Shown here in pieces: positions 1 to 8,712 of a DNA stretch of 64,000 nucleotides. Under the pieces are notes generated by a model that saw only the letters and a program-made list of their open reading frames with translations, did no database searches and was not told the origin of the DNA. How positions within the stretch are numbered: the first letter of the stretch is position 1; each line of letters begins with the position of its first letter. The DNA comes from Lachnoclostridium sp. An169 (GTDB lineage: Bacteria > Bacillota > Clostridia > Lachnospirales > Lachnospiraceae). A program made the position numbers and the translations under genes. The stretch covers positions 31,827 to 95,826 of the forward strand of contig NZ_NFKT01000018.1 of assembly GCF_002160525.1 (NCBI RefSeq), given 5' to 3'.

Positions 1-804
1 ATAGGAGACTCCTTCTATCTGAGCAAAATCGCGGCGGAGACAGACGCAGAGGTGATCGTGTTCTGCGGCGTTTCCTTTATGGGGGAGAGCGCGAAGGTGC
101 TGAGTCCGGGAAAAACCGTGCTGATGCCGGACGCCGGTGCGGACTGCGCCATGGCCCACATGGCGGACCCGGAAACGATAGAAAAGATGCGGGATGAGTA
201 CGATGACCTGGCGGTTGTCTGCTACATCAACTCGACGGCAGAGCTGAAGCGGTATTCCGACGTGTGTGTAACTTCGGCAAATGCCGTGAAAATCGTGCGG
301 GCTCTGCCGAACAGAAACATTTTCTTTATCCCGGACCGGAATCTGGCACGGTTTGCAGCGTCCCAGGTGCCGGAGAAACATTTCATATTTAATGAAGGTT
401 TCTGCCCGGTTCACGAGAAGATGAAAGCGGAGGAAGTGCGCAGGGCGAAAGAAATGCATCCGGCAGCGGAGGTGCTTGCACATCCGGAATGTACCCGTGA
501 GCTTCTGGAACTGACGGATTATATCGGCAGTACATCCGGGATTATCAGCTACGCGGAAAAGAGCGGCGCAAAGGAATTTATTGTCTGTACGGAAAACGGA
601 GTCAGATACGAGTTGGAGAAGCGCTGTCCGGATAAGAAGTTCTATTTCCCGGAGACAGAGCCGGTATGCCGGGACATGAAGCTGATCACGCCGGAGAAAA
701 TCCTTCATGTGCTGAAAACCGGGGAGAATGCAGTGCGCATGGAAGCGGAGATCTGCGAGGCATCGAGGAAACCTCTTGAGAGAATGCTGGAACTGGCGAG
801 GTAA
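1..804 (+). CDS. nadA: quinolinate synthase NadA (5' truncated by window edge)
   Basis: Quinolinate synthase condenses iminoaspartate with dihydroxyacetone phosphate to give quinolinate in de novo NAD synthesis. The reading frame is open from base 1, so the N-terminus lies outside the window; 267 residues are visible. The three cysteines expected to hold the [4Fe-4S] cluster of this family are present in their usual contexts: VFCGVSFMGE, GFCPVHEK and PVCRDMKLIT. The MPDAGADCAMA and TSGIISYA segments are also typical. The gene is followed within 3 to 36 bases by nadB, then nadC and niaR, the standard Firmicute NAD operon. The identification is secure; only the start is missing. Confidence 0.95.
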   Translation: MGDSFYLSKIAAETDAEVIVFCGVSFMGESAKVLSPGKTVLMPDAGADCAMAHMADPETIEKMRDEYDDLAVVCYINSTAELKRYSDVCVTSANAVKIVRALPNRNIFFIPDRNLARFAASQVPEKHFIFNEGFCPVHEKMKAEEVRRAKEMHPAAEVLAHPECTRELLELTDYIGSTSGIISYAEKSGAKEFIVCTENGVRYELEKRCPDKKFYFPETEPVCRDMKLITPEKILHVLKTGENAVRMEAEICEASRKPLERMLELAR

Positions 805-840
805 GCTATGCCGCGGATCTGTGGCAGAATGGAGAGTACG

Positions 841-2175
841 ATGAAAAAGGAAAAGGTATTAAAAAAGAAGGTATTAAATAAAGATCTGGCCACCGATGTT
901 GTGATCGTGGGAACCGGAGTGGGAGGGCTGTTCAGTGCGCTGAATCTGCCCGGAGACAGGAAGATCATCATGATTACAAAGTCGGATCTGGAGAGCAGTG
1001 ATTCGTTTCTGGCTCAGGGAGGAATCTGTGTGTTAAGAGGCGAGGACGATTACGACAGCTATTTTGAGGACACCATGAGAGCAGGTCATTATGAGAACCG
1101 TAAGGAATCTGTAGACATCATGATCCGCAGTTCCAGGGAGATTATCCATGACCTGATCGGATATGGCGTGGAATTTGAAAAACGGGAGAATGCGGCGGGA
1201 GAAAATGATGAGAAAGACAGAAAAACGGGAGACCCGCTTCTGGGAGAGTATGCGTTTACCCGGGAGGGAGCCCATTCAAAGCCCAGAATTCTTTTCCACG
1301 AGGACATTACGGGAAAAGAGATTACAAGCAAGCTTCTGGCACAGGTAAAAAAGCTTGAAAATGTGTCCATTTACGAATATACTACTATGACGGACATTAT
1401 AGAAGAGAACGGCCGGTGCTGCGGAATCGTGGCGGAGAATCCGGAGGGAAAAACGATCCGGATCAGGGCGGATTACACGATCCTGGCAAGTGGCGGAATC
1501 GGCGGGTGCTACCGCCATTCCACAAATTTCCCGCATCTGACAGGGGACGCTCTGGATATCTCGAAGAGACACGGCATCCGTCTGGAGCACCTGGACTATG
1601 TGCAGATCCACCCTACGACACTGTACTCGAAGAAGCCGGGACGCCGTTTCCTGATCTCGGAGTCTGTGCGCGGTGAGGGGGCGGTCCTTCTGGATAAAAA
1701 CGGAAACCGTTTTGTTAACGAGCTTCTTCCCCGGGATGTAGTGACGAAAGCCATTCAGGAGCAGATGGAAAAGGACGGCACAGACCATGTGTGGCTGTCC
1801 ATGAAGAATATTGACAAAGAGACCATATTAAAGCATTTTCCGAATATTTACCATCACTGTCTGGAAGAAGGCTATGATGTGACAAAAGAGCCAATTCCCG
1901 TTGTCCCGGCGCAGCACTATTTCATGGGCGGGATCTGGGTGGACTCGGACAGCAGGACAAGTATGGAGCAGCTTTTTGCCGTAGGGGAGACGAGCTGTAA
2001 CGGTGTACACGGCGCCAACCGGCTCGCGAGCAATTCGCTTCTTGAGAGTCTTGTGTTCGCAAAGCGGGCGGCGAAGAAAATCGCGGCGGAATATGAGGAG
2101 CGGGATCAGAAAAACGATTATGGAATCGGTCGGGAATCAGACCGGGAAATGAAACAGGAGAGGAAAAGGGCATGA
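841..2175 (+). CDS. nadB: L-aspartate oxidase NadB
   Basis: This FAD enzyme oxidises L-aspartate to iminoaspartate, the substrate handed to NadA. The dinucleotide-binding motif GTGVGGLFSA lies near the N-terminus. SFLAQGGICV, the HPTTLYSK and SESVRGEGA segments, and GANRLASNSLLES near the C-terminus are hallmarks of the succinate dehydrogenase/aspartate oxidase flavoprotein family. I chose the ATG at 841 behind GGAGAG (831-836). An in-frame ATG at 808 with GAGG at 798-801 is also possible and would add 11 residues. The length of 444 residues is slightly short for the family, because the C-terminal helical domain is reduced. The 3' end overlaps nadC by 4 bases, which suggests translational coupling. 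Confidence 0.93.
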   Translation: MKKEKVLKKKVLNKDLATDVVIVGTGVGGLFSALNLPGDRKIIMITKSDLESSDSFLAQGGICVLRGEDDYDSYFEDTMRAGHYENRKESVDIMIRSSREIIHDLIGYGVEFEKRENAAGENDEKDRKTGDPLLGEYAFTREGAHSKPRILFHEDITGKEITSKLLAQVKKLENVSIYEYTTMTDIIEENGRCCGIVAENPEGKTIRIRADYTILASGGIGGCYRHSTNFPHLTGDALDISKRHGIRLEHLDYVQIHPTTLYSKKPGRRFLISESVRGEGAVLLDKNGNRFVNELLPRDVVTKAIQEQMEKDGTDHVWLSMKNIDKETILKHFPNIYHHCLEEGYDVTKEPIPVVPAQHYFMGGIWVDSDSRTSMEQLFAVGETSCNGVHGANRLASNSLLESLVFAKRAAKKIAAEYEERDQKNDYGIGRESDREMKQERKRA

Positions 2176-3026
2176 ACGAGATAACAATGAAGCTTCAGGC
2201 GGACCATCTGATTATGGAGGCGCTGAAAGAGGACATTTCCAGTGAAGATGTGAGCACCAATGCGGTGATGAAAGAGGCGGTAAAAGGTGAAGTGGAGCTG
2301 ATCTGCAAGCAGGACGGCATTATCGCGGGACTTGAGGTGTACCGCAGAGTTTTTGAACTTCTGGATCCGAAGACGGAGGCGGAGTTCTGCTGCAAGGACG
2401 GCGACGAGGTGAAAAAAGGACAGCTCATGGGAAAAGTGACCGGGGATATCCGGGTGCTTCTCTCCGGCGAACGGGTGGCGCTGAACTATCTGCAGAGAAT
2501 GAGCGGAATCGCAACTTACACCCACTCTGTAGCGCAGCTCCTGGCAGGAACAAAGACGAAGCTGCTCGACACGAGAAAGACAACGCCGAATATGCGGATT
2601 TTTGAAAAATATGCGGTCCGTGTAGGCGGAGGATACAACCACCGTTATAATCTGTCTGACGGTGTGCTGCTCAAGGACAACCATATCGGGGCGGCAGGCA
2701 GCGTAACGAAAGCTGTGAAGATGGCGAAGGAATATGCGCCGTTTGTGCGGAAGATTGAGATTGAAGTGGAGAATCTCGATATGGTGAAAGAGGCGGTGGA
2801 AGCCGGGGCGGATATCATTATGCTGGACAATATGTCAACAGATGAAATGCGCGAGGCTATCCGCATCATTGACGGAAGGGCGCAGACCGAGTGCTCGGGC
2901 AATGTGACGAAGGAGAACATCGGGCGGCTTACAGAGCTTGGAGTGGACTATATTTCCAGCGGGGCGCTGACGCATTCTGCTCCGATACTTGACATTTCCA
3001 TGAAAAACCTTCATGCTGTAGAGTAA
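2172..3026 (+). CDS. nadC: nicotinate-nucleotide pyrophosphorylase (quinolinate phosphoribosyltransferase) NadC
   Basis: NadC converts quinolinate and PRPP to nicotinate mononucleotide and CO2, completing the nadABC branch. The protein has 284 residues, the normal family length. Signature stretches are LLDTRKTTP (about 131-139), GGGYNHRYNLSDGVLLKDNH (about 152-171), the barrel segment EVENLDMVKEA and the terminal VDYISSGALTHS. The ATG overlaps the nadB stop in an ATGA arrangement, so it is almost certainly co-transcribed and coupled. Confidence 0.96.
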   Translation: MNEITMKLQADHLIMEALKEDISSEDVSTNAVMKEAVKGEVELICKQDGIIAGLEVYRRVFELLDPKTEAEFCCKDGDEVKKGQLMGKVTGDIRVLLSGERVALNYLQRMSGIATYTHSVAQLLAGTKTKLLDTRKTTPNMRIFEKYAVRVGGGYNHRYNLSDGVLLKDNHIGAAGSVTKAVKMAKEYAPFVRKIEIEVENLDMVKEAVEAGADIIMLDNMSTDEMREAIRIIDGRAQTECSGNVTKENIGRLTELGVDYISSGALTHSAPILDISMKNLHAVE

Positions 3027-3171
3027 GCTGAGAACTGTATTATCAGTCCGGCCGGGGATTCCGTATGCAGATAGGCGGGGATTATTCGCGGGTGCGGGAG
3101 GCAGTTCCGGGCACGGGACTATGTATATGGATGAGTATGCAGAACACAGAACAGGGAAAGGAAGAGAATTG

Positions 3172-3699
3172 ATGACAGGAACGGACAGAAGAAAGGCAAT
3201 TGTAGAACAGATCCGGCACAGCGCAGCCCCGGTGCCGGGAAAGGCACTGGCAGCCGAGTATGATGTCAGCCGTCAGGTGATCGTACAGGACATCGCTCTG
3301 ATCCGGGCCTCCGGGTACAATGTTCTGTCTACGAACCGGGGGTATGTGCTCAACGAGCCATCTGTTGTGAGCCGGGTTTTCAAAGTGAAGCACACGGATG
3401 AGCAGCTCGAAGATGAACTGAACTCCATCGTGGATCTGGGCGGCATTGTCAGAAACGTGATGGTTAATCACAAAGTTTACGGGCATCTGGAAGCAGAACT
3501 TAACGTCACGTCAAGGAGAAAGGCTGCAGAATTTATGGAGGAGATCCGCAGCGGAAAGTCCAGCCCTCTGAAAAACATTACTTCCGGATATCATTATCAT
3601 ACTGTGGAGGCTGACAGTGAGGAGACCCTGAATCTGATTGAAAATATGCTTAAGGAAAAAGGGTATCTGGTGGAGAGACCGGTTTCATCCCGCCCGTAA
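3172..3699 (+). CDS. niaR: niacin-responsive transcriptional repressor NiaR (HTH_11 + 3H domain)
   Basis: NiaR is the Firmicute repressor of NAD synthesis and niacin uptake genes, with niacin as co-repressor. The N-terminal winged helix (about 5-60) shows the DVSRQVIVQDIALIRASGYNVLSTNRGYVL pattern in part. The C-terminal 3H domain carries the expected histidines in MVNHKVYGHLEAEL and GYHYHTVEAD. I chose the ATG at 3172 because AAAGGAAG sits just upstream; an ATG at 3121 would add 17 residues without a good ribosome site. It follows nadC by about 145 bases and probably controls this operon. Its operator, expected upstream of nadA, is outside the window. Confidence 0.92.
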   Translation: MTGTDRRKAIVEQIRHSAAPVPGKALAAEYDVSRQVIVQDIALIRASGYNVLSTNRGYVLNEPSVVSRVFKVKHTDEQLEDELNSIVDLGGIVRNVMVNHKVYGHLEAELNVTSRRKAAEFMEEIRSGKSSPLKNITSGYHYHTVEADSEETLNLIENMLKEKGYLVERPVSSRP

Positions 3700-3718
3700 T
3701 ACGGGGCGGGATTTTTTC
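3687..3718 (+). terminator. Rho-independent terminator after niaR
   Basis: A perfect 9-bp stem ATCCCGCCC / GGGCGGGAT (3687-3695 with 3704-3712) runs into a T tract. The left arm overlaps the last niaR codons and its stop codon. It closes the nadABC-niaR unit. Confidence 0.9.
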
Positions 3719-3796
3719 GTTGCATCCATACTTGTTTTGATTTACAATGAAACAATAGTGGAAAAAGCAATTTTTATCAGGTAGAGGCAATATATT

Positions 3797-5071
3797 ATGG
3801 AAGAGATTCGTACATTATTTGAACATATACTGAACCGGGAGTTCATCCGTGCGGTGATCAGCGGACCGAGAGCAAAGGACGGTGTGATCCGGGTAAAGGT
3901 GCGCCCGGTGGAAATGAAGGGAAAGCTTCTGTTTCAACTGGAGTCTTTCACGTCAACCCAGGCGTTTCATGAGAATCTGGATGCGGAAGCGGCGAAGGAG
4001 AGACTGGCGGAATATCTGGGGAACTTCCGGCAGATGCAGGCAGAGACCGTACATGAGGAATGGAACGTACTTGTCAGCAAAAAGGGGAAAGCTACAATTC
4101 GCAGCAAAAAGAAAAAGAATGCGTCTGCGGCGGCTGATCTTTCCCACAACAGAAGCAAGAGATATATTCTGGAGGAGGGGACTCCGGTCCCGTTTCTGCA
4201 GGATCTGGGTGTGATGACGCAGGACGGAAAGATCGTGCGGACGAAGATGGACAAATTCCGGCAGATCAACCGTTTCCTTGAGTTTATTGAGGATGTCCTG
4301 CCGCAGCTTGACCGGGACCGGGAACTGACGATCCTGGATTTCGGGTGTGGAAAGTCTTATCTTACTTTTGCAATGTATTATTTTCTGCACGAGTTAAGAA
4401 AATATGATATAAGGATTATCGGGCTGGATCTGAAAAAAGATGTGATCCGGCACTGCAGCGAGCTGGGAAAGAAGTACGGCTATGAGAAACTGACATTTCT
4501 GGAAGGGGATATTGCCGATTATGAGGGTGTGAACCAGGTGGATATGGTTGTCACGCTCCACGCCTGTGACACGGCCACCGATTACGCGCTGGCAAAGGCA
4601 ATCGGATGGAATGCGAAGGTGATCCTGTCCGTGCCCTGCTGTCAGCATGAACTGAATGGTCAGTTCGGACAGACGGGGAGTGAATCGGACAAATCGTGCA
4701 GGTCAGATGAAAAATGCAGAACAGGTGAAACGTGCAGGACAGGCATAGCCGGGACGCAGCGGAATCAGGTCCTGGCGCCGGTTATGGACTACGGCCTTCT
4801 GCGGGAGCGTTTCGCGGCGCTTATGACGGACGGACTGCGGGCAAAGTATCTGGAGCGCGAAGGGTATGAGACACAGGTGCTTGAGTTTATTGATATGGAG
4901 CATACGCCGAAAAATATTCTGCTCCGTGCGGTGAAGAGGGGAAGGAGAAACGAAACCGCGGCCGGAGAAATACGAAGATGCGAGGAATTCCTGCAGGTGC
5001 AGCCGACGCTCGGGAGGCTGCTGGATGCTGTGGGAGAGGAGAATACCGGCACACAGAAACAGGAGATATAG
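3797..5071 (+). CDS. class I SAM-dependent methyltransferase (Methyltransf_32-like)
   Basis: This cytosolic protein of 424 residues has an N-terminal region of about 170 residues with a basic patch (SKKKKNASAA), then a Rossmann methyltransferase domain. The SAM-binding motif ILDFGCGKSYLTF lies near 178-190, an acidic strand end GLDLKKD follows, and VTLHACDTATDYA and SVPCCQHELN are typical of the PF13679 group, known from homologues to act on RNA or protein. The substrate is not evident. Immediately after the CCQHELN motif there is a low-complexity insert of three six-residue units (KSCRSD, EKCRTG, ETCRTG; about 4690-4745), encoded by near-identical 18-base repeats. It has its own promoter region after the niaR terminator and precedes the gene at 5102 by 30 bases. 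Confidence 0.8.
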   Translation: MEEIRTLFEHILNREFIRAVISGPRAKDGVIRVKVRPVEMKGKLLFQLESFTSTQAFHENLDAEAAKERLAEYLGNFRQMQAETVHEEWNVLVSKKGKATIRSKKKKNASAAADLSHNRSKRYILEEGTPVPFLQDLGVMTQDGKIVRTKMDKFRQINRFLEFIEDVLPQLDRDRELTILDFGCGKSYLTFAMYYFLHELRKYDIRIIGLDLKKDVIRHCSELGKKYGYEKLTFLEGDIADYEGVNQVDMVVTLHACDTATDYALAKAIGWNAKVILSVPCCQHELNGQFGQTGSESDKSCRSDEKCRTGETCRTGIAGTQRNQVLAPVMDYGLLRERFAALMTDGLRAKYLEREGYETQVLEFIDMEHTPKNILLRAVKRGRRNETAAGEIRRCEEFLQVQPTLGRLLDAVGEENTGTQKQEI

Positions 5072-5101
5072 AATCAGCAATAAAGGGGAGATCAGATTAT
5101 A

Positions 5102-7540
5102 ATGAAGAAATGGATCATTAAGATCGGGGTTCTGGCGGCTGTTTTCATAGCCGCGCTTGTGATCAGCAGCTTTGTGATAAACAGCGGAACAGATGATGAG
5201 ATCGTTGATATGGGGGCGCCGTCTCTTCCGCGTATTTCCTTTCAGGTAAACGGGAAAAAGGTGAATACGCTGTTCGGATATGTGGACGAGATGGAGATCA
5301 CCGCCATGCGTGATACGATCACACCGTTGGAGAGTACAGGCGTCCTGACCATGGAAATCGAGGAGGATGGGAATACCATCGATGCGGTAAATTATGCGGT
5401 GTATTCCCTGGATGGAAAGGAAACCGTAAGTGAGGATCAGGCGGATGTCCCGGGGCCCGATGAGACGGTTCTGCTGGAACTGAATAATTCACTTACCGAG
5501 TCGGGACAGGAAGCGGTACTGAAAGTGACGCTGACTGTGGACGGCAAAGAGATCCGGTATTATACGAGGATAGTAAGGTCCGATGATATCCCGGCAGCGC
5601 AGGCTCTTGCGTTTACACAGGATTTTCATACCAAAGCCCTCGAACAGAGTGCCACGGATGAGCTGGAACGCTATCTGGAACCGGGAGACGAGAGCGACAA
5701 TACAACCTATCAGACGGTGAATATTCATTCGGACATCACTCATGTCCAGTGGGGCAGCCTGGAACCGCAGGTGATCGGAGATGTGGAGTGGAGCATCAAG
5801 GAATGCAATAATGTGTATACGTCAATCCTCGCAAAATACCAGGTGGTCTGTACAGACGATGACGGAGTGGCGAGAACCTATGATATCAGGGAATTTTTCC
5901 GTGTGCGGGTAGGTACGGACCGGGTCTATCTGCTGAACTACAACCGGGATATGGAGCAGGTATTTGACGGAAATGAAGCCGTTTCCAATGGAAGTATCCA
6001 TCTGGGGATTGCTTCGGCGGATGTCCCCTTTGACACAAATAAAGATGAAACGATCGTCGCATTTGTGCAGAACCGGGATCTCTGGATGTTTAACAGTGAG
6101 ACCGGTGTGCTCTCCCAGGTTTTCAGTTTCGGCAGCAGTGAGGGAAGAGATGCGCGCAGCAGATACGACCAGCACGATGTTCGGATCATCAGTGTCGGAG
6201 ACAGCGGCGATCTGGCGTTTGCGGTGTATGGATATATGAACCGGGGCGTTCATGAGGGGCAGGTCGGCGTCGGCATCTACTATTTTGATGCGGAGAAAAA
6301 TGCGATTCAGGAGAAGGCGTTTATTCCGAGTACGAAATCCTTTGCTATTGCGGAAGATGAGCTCGGCAGGATGGTGTTCTATAACCAGAGCCATGAAATG
6401 CTCTATGTTCTGGCAGCTGGCACGCTGTACCAGGTGAACCTGGAGTCCGGAGAACAGACAGTTCTGGCGGAAAATCTGGAGGAAGGGCAGTATGCGGTAT
6501 CCGATGACGGACACCTGATGGCTTATCAGACGAACGGAGGACTGTATACCGCGACCCAGATACAGGTGATGGATTTAAGGAGCGGCGACAGTTACGAGGT
6601 AAATGCTTCCGACGGTCAGGCGGTACGGCCTCTCGGTTTTGTGAACAGCGATTTCATTTACGGGAAAATCAATCCGGCCGATGCCGGTACGACTGCGGCG
6701 GGCGGCGAGATTACACCCATGTATGAAATGGAAATCCGCAGCTCGGACAATAAGGCGGTGGCATCCTACTCGTTTTCAGACAGCGGGATATATATTACGG
6801 ATATTCTGATCAATGAAAACATGGTGACAGTCAACCGGGCTGTGAAAAACGGAAGTGTATATAATTCCACCTCCCAGGAGTATGTGACAAACAATGTGGA
6901 GCGTCAGACAGTTACCGTCACATCGGGAACCTATACGACGGAGCGGATGCAGAGGCAGGTACGGATTACATTTGGCAGCGGAATTAAGAGTGAGGATGTG
7001 AGTATTCTCCGCCCGAATCAGCTGGTATCGGGAGAACCGCTTACGATTACGCTGAGCGGTACAAGCGAGACGGAGAAATATTACGTTTACGGCATGGGCG
7101 AGCTGGATGGAATCTATGACCGGGCAGCTTATGCAATTCAGCGTGCAGATGAGATCTCCGGTGTAGTGATCTCATCAAACCAGGCATATGTGTGGGAGAG
7201 AGGCAACCGGAACCTGGTGTACTCCATCGATGTGGAGCCCTTCCAGAGAACGGCGGATGAAACTTCTCTGGCGGCATGCCAGAGATTCATGGAGCAGTAC
7301 GATGCACAGAAGGTGGATCTGACCGGATGTACCCTGGAACAGGTGCTCTATGTGATCAACAAAGGATGCCCGGTGATTGCCCTGACCAGTGCGGACCACG
7401 CGATTCTGCTGACCGGCTACACCAGGACGGATATCACCTATATCGACCCGGATACCGGGACAAAGACAACCGTCAGCCAGAGCGAGATGGAGGGAATGGT
7501 CAGCGGAAGCGGGAATACCTTCATAGGATATATCAGATAA
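5102..7540 (+). CDS. membrane-anchored protein of unknown function with beta-propeller-like middle and C39-like C-terminus
   Basis: This 812-residue protein starts with a signal anchor (KKWIIKIGVLAAVFIAALVISSFVI broken by no charge after residue 6), so the bulk is outside the cell. Residues about 50-170 look like beta sandwich. The middle (about 300-560) has repeated short strand patterns such as DLWMFNSETGVLSQVF, MLYVLAAGTLYQVNLESG and YAVSDDGHLMAYQTNGG, like a beta-propeller. The last 100 residues contain DHAILLTGYT and TYIDPDTG, resembling the His/Asp half of C39-like papain-fold domains; I see no clear catalytic Cys in the usual CGP context, so it may be a non-enzymatic relative. I do not recognise a named family. 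It follows the methyltransferase gene closely and may share its transcript. Confidence 0.7.
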   Translation: MKKWIIKIGVLAAVFIAALVISSFVINSGTDDEIVDMGAPSLPRISFQVNGKKVNTLFGYVDEMEITAMRDTITPLESTGVLTMEIEEDGNTIDAVNYAVYSLDGKETVSEDQADVPGPDETVLLELNNSLTESGQEAVLKVTLTVDGKEIRYYTRIVRSDDIPAAQALAFTQDFHTKALEQSATDELERYLEPGDESDNTTYQTVNIHSDITHVQWGSLEPQVIGDVEWSIKECNNVYTSILAKYQVVCTDDDGVARTYDIREFFRVRVGTDRVYLLNYNRDMEQVFDGNEAVSNGSIHLGIASADVPFDTNKDETIVAFVQNRDLWMFNSETGVLSQVFSFGSSEGRDARSRYDQHDVRIISVGDSGDLAFAVYGYMNRGVHEGQVGVGIYYFDAEKNAIQEKAFIPSTKSFAIAEDELGRMVFYNQSHEMLYVLAAGTLYQVNLESGEQTVLAENLEEGQYAVSDDGHLMAYQTNGGLYTATQIQVMDLRSGDSYEVNASDGQAVRPLGFVNSDFIYGKINPADAGTTAAGGEITPMYEMEIRSSDNKAVASYSFSDSGIYITDILINENMVTVNRAVKNGSVYNSTSQEYVTNNVERQTVTVTSGTYTTERMQRQVRITFGSGIKSEDVSILRPNQLVSGEPLTITLSGTSETEKYYVYGMGELDGIYDRAAYAIQRADEISGVVISSNQAYVWERGNRNLVYSIDVEPFQRTADETSLAACQRFMEQYDAQKVDLTGCTLEQVLYVINKGCPVIALTSADHAILLTGYTRTDITYIDPDTGTKTTVSQSEMEGMVSGSGNTFIGYIR

Positions 7541-7564
7541 ATGAATCTTTGATACAGGAATAAG

Positions 7565-7719
7565 CTCCCGCCAGAAAGAGAATGACTACGATGCGGGCCC
7601 GGGTATCCGACAGCAGGATATTGCTCACTGCTCAGGACGCTGCGCTCTAATTCGCTGTTCGCAACACCTGCTGTCGGATACCCGGGCTTCCCGCCGGCAG
7701 GTTCTCTTTCTGCCGGGAG
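7565..7719. repeat. long hairpin, copy 1 of a conserved-loop palindromic repeat
   Basis: The outer arm 7565-7582 pairs with 7702-7719 with one mismatch. The inner arm 7593-7617 pairs with 7667-7694, giving 20 perfect pairs, a 3-nt bulge and 5 more pairs. The loop (7618-7666) begins ATATTGCTCAC and ends GCTGTTCGCAACA. The same loop occurs reverse-complemented in the hairpin at 7871-7962, but with an unrelated stem sequence. Confidence 0.85.
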
Positions 7720-7731
7720 ATTATACCGTAT

Positions 7732-7824
7732 AAAAAACACAATTTTTCCGGAAAGAAGTTTTGAAAAGAGGGGTGAGTCTCCTCCCTCCTGCGTTATACT
7801 TCTCTCTGAAAAATTGTGTTTTTT
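7732..7824. repeat. AT-rich inverted repeat between the two conserved-loop hairpins
   Basis: A 17-base arm at 7732-7748 (AAAAAACACAATTTTTC) is perfectly complementary to 7808-7824. It sits centrally between the flanking hairpins. Read on either strand it ends in a T run, so it could also serve as a bidirectional terminator for the convergent genes at 5102-7540 and 8017-8712. Confidence 0.75.
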
Positions 7825-7870
7825 ACATTGTAAAACTGCCCCTCGGAGAAAAAATCCTTCCGACTGGTTT

Positions 7871-7962
7871 TCCCGGTTCAAGCGGACAGGTGTTGCGAAC
7901 AGCGCATGCAAGCGCAGCGCAGCCCTAAGCGGTGAGCAATATCCTGTCCGCTTGGACCGGGA
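7871..7962. repeat. hairpin, copy 2 (inverted) of the conserved-loop palindromic repeat
   Basis: Arms 7871-7890 and 7943-7962 are complementary over 20 bases with one G-T wobble. The loop starts TGTTGCGAACAGC and ends GGTGAGCAATAT, the reverse complement of the loop ends in copy 1. A short outer pairing CGACT / AGTCG (7861-7865 with 7972-7976) extends the stem. Confidence 0.85.
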
Positions 7963-8016
7963 CCCTCCCATAGTCGAAAAATCTCATCTGACACAGCAGT
8001 TTTCTAATGTCAAAGA

Positions 8017-8712
8017 TTAACTTTTCAGCAGCCCGTCGATGAGGCGCGATGCTTCGCTCCGGGTGATGGTCTCGGGATCCCACTGGATCTCGACTCCTTT
8101 TTTGCGGATCAGGTTGGTGAGGAAGGAGATCTGCTTCGGCGTGGCGGGCTGAGGTCTCTTCACCCGGTAGACAAGCTGTTTCGGGGAGAAGAGCTCCGGG
8201 GCTTCTGCCTCAAAGTAGTGGGCGAGTGTCTGATAGAGCTTGGCGGTGGCAAGGGCGTCATGGTAGGCGCGGTGGGCGGATTTGTTTTCGATATGATAGT
8301 ATTCGCACAGGCTTCCCAGGCTTTTGGAGTCCAGGGAACTGTGAACTTTCTGGGCGATCTTCAGGGTATCAATTCCCAGTTTCTCAAATGCCATGCCGTC
8401 CCTGGCGGCGCTGCATTTCATAAAACTGTAGTCAAAGGAGACGTTGTGGCCGATGAGTACGTCATCCTCGCAGAAATCAATGAAATCCGAGACCACCTGT
8501 TTCCTGGGGCGGGCGTCAGCGACCATGTCGTTGGTGATTCCGGTAAGACCGGTGATGTACGTGGAAATGGGACTTAGGGGATGGATAAATTCCATGAAGC
8601 GGTCCGCCACTTTCCCATCCCTTACTTTCAGGGCGCCGATCTCGATGATTTCGTTTTCCTGGGGATCGAGCCCGGTTGTTTCAACGTCAAAGGCGATATA
8701 TGATTTCAGCAT
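8017..8712 (-). CDS. DEDDh-type 3'-5' exonuclease (DnaQ / PolC epsilon-like)
   Basis: The exonuclease domain has all three motifs of the DnaQ superfamily: Exo I DVETTGL (9-15), Exo II HNVSFDYSF (about 98-106) and Exo III HRAYHDA (about 146-152), with the His that defines the DEDDh type. It should remove nucleotides from 3' DNA or RNA ends. The last 45 residues form a separate small helical tail (TPKQISFLTNLI ... TRSEASRLIDGL) often appended to such stand-alone exonucleases in Firmicutes. A ribosome site AAGGA lies 7 bases before the ATG. It is a single-gene unit and converges on the gene at 5102-7540. Confidence 0.88.
   Translation of the reverse strand: MLKSYIAFDVETTGLDPQENEIIEIGALKVRDGKVADRFMEFIHPLSPISTYITGLTGITNDMVADARPRKQVVSDFIDFCEDDVLIGHNVSFDYSFMKCSAARDGMAFEKLGIDTLKIAQKVHSSLDSKSLGSLCEYYHIENKSAHRAYHDALATAKLYQTLAHYFEAEAPELFSPKQLVYRVKRPQPATPKQISFLTNLIRKKGVEIQWDPETITRSEASRLIDGLLKS

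Larger units (their letters stand above)
7541..8016. other. gene-free stretch made of three nested or adjacent hairpins
   Basis: No credible gene lies here. Nearly the whole stretch is self-complementary: a long hairpin at 7565-7719, an AT-rich hairpin at 7732-7824, and a third hairpin at 7861-7976 whose loop is the reverse complement of the loop of the first. See the three repeat entries. Open frames crossing it are by-products of the symmetry. Confidence 0.8.

Noticed and set aside
7438..7971. 177-codon minus-strand open frame over the mirrored hairpins
   Set aside because: Created by the palindromic sequence; no ribosome site and no homology recognised.
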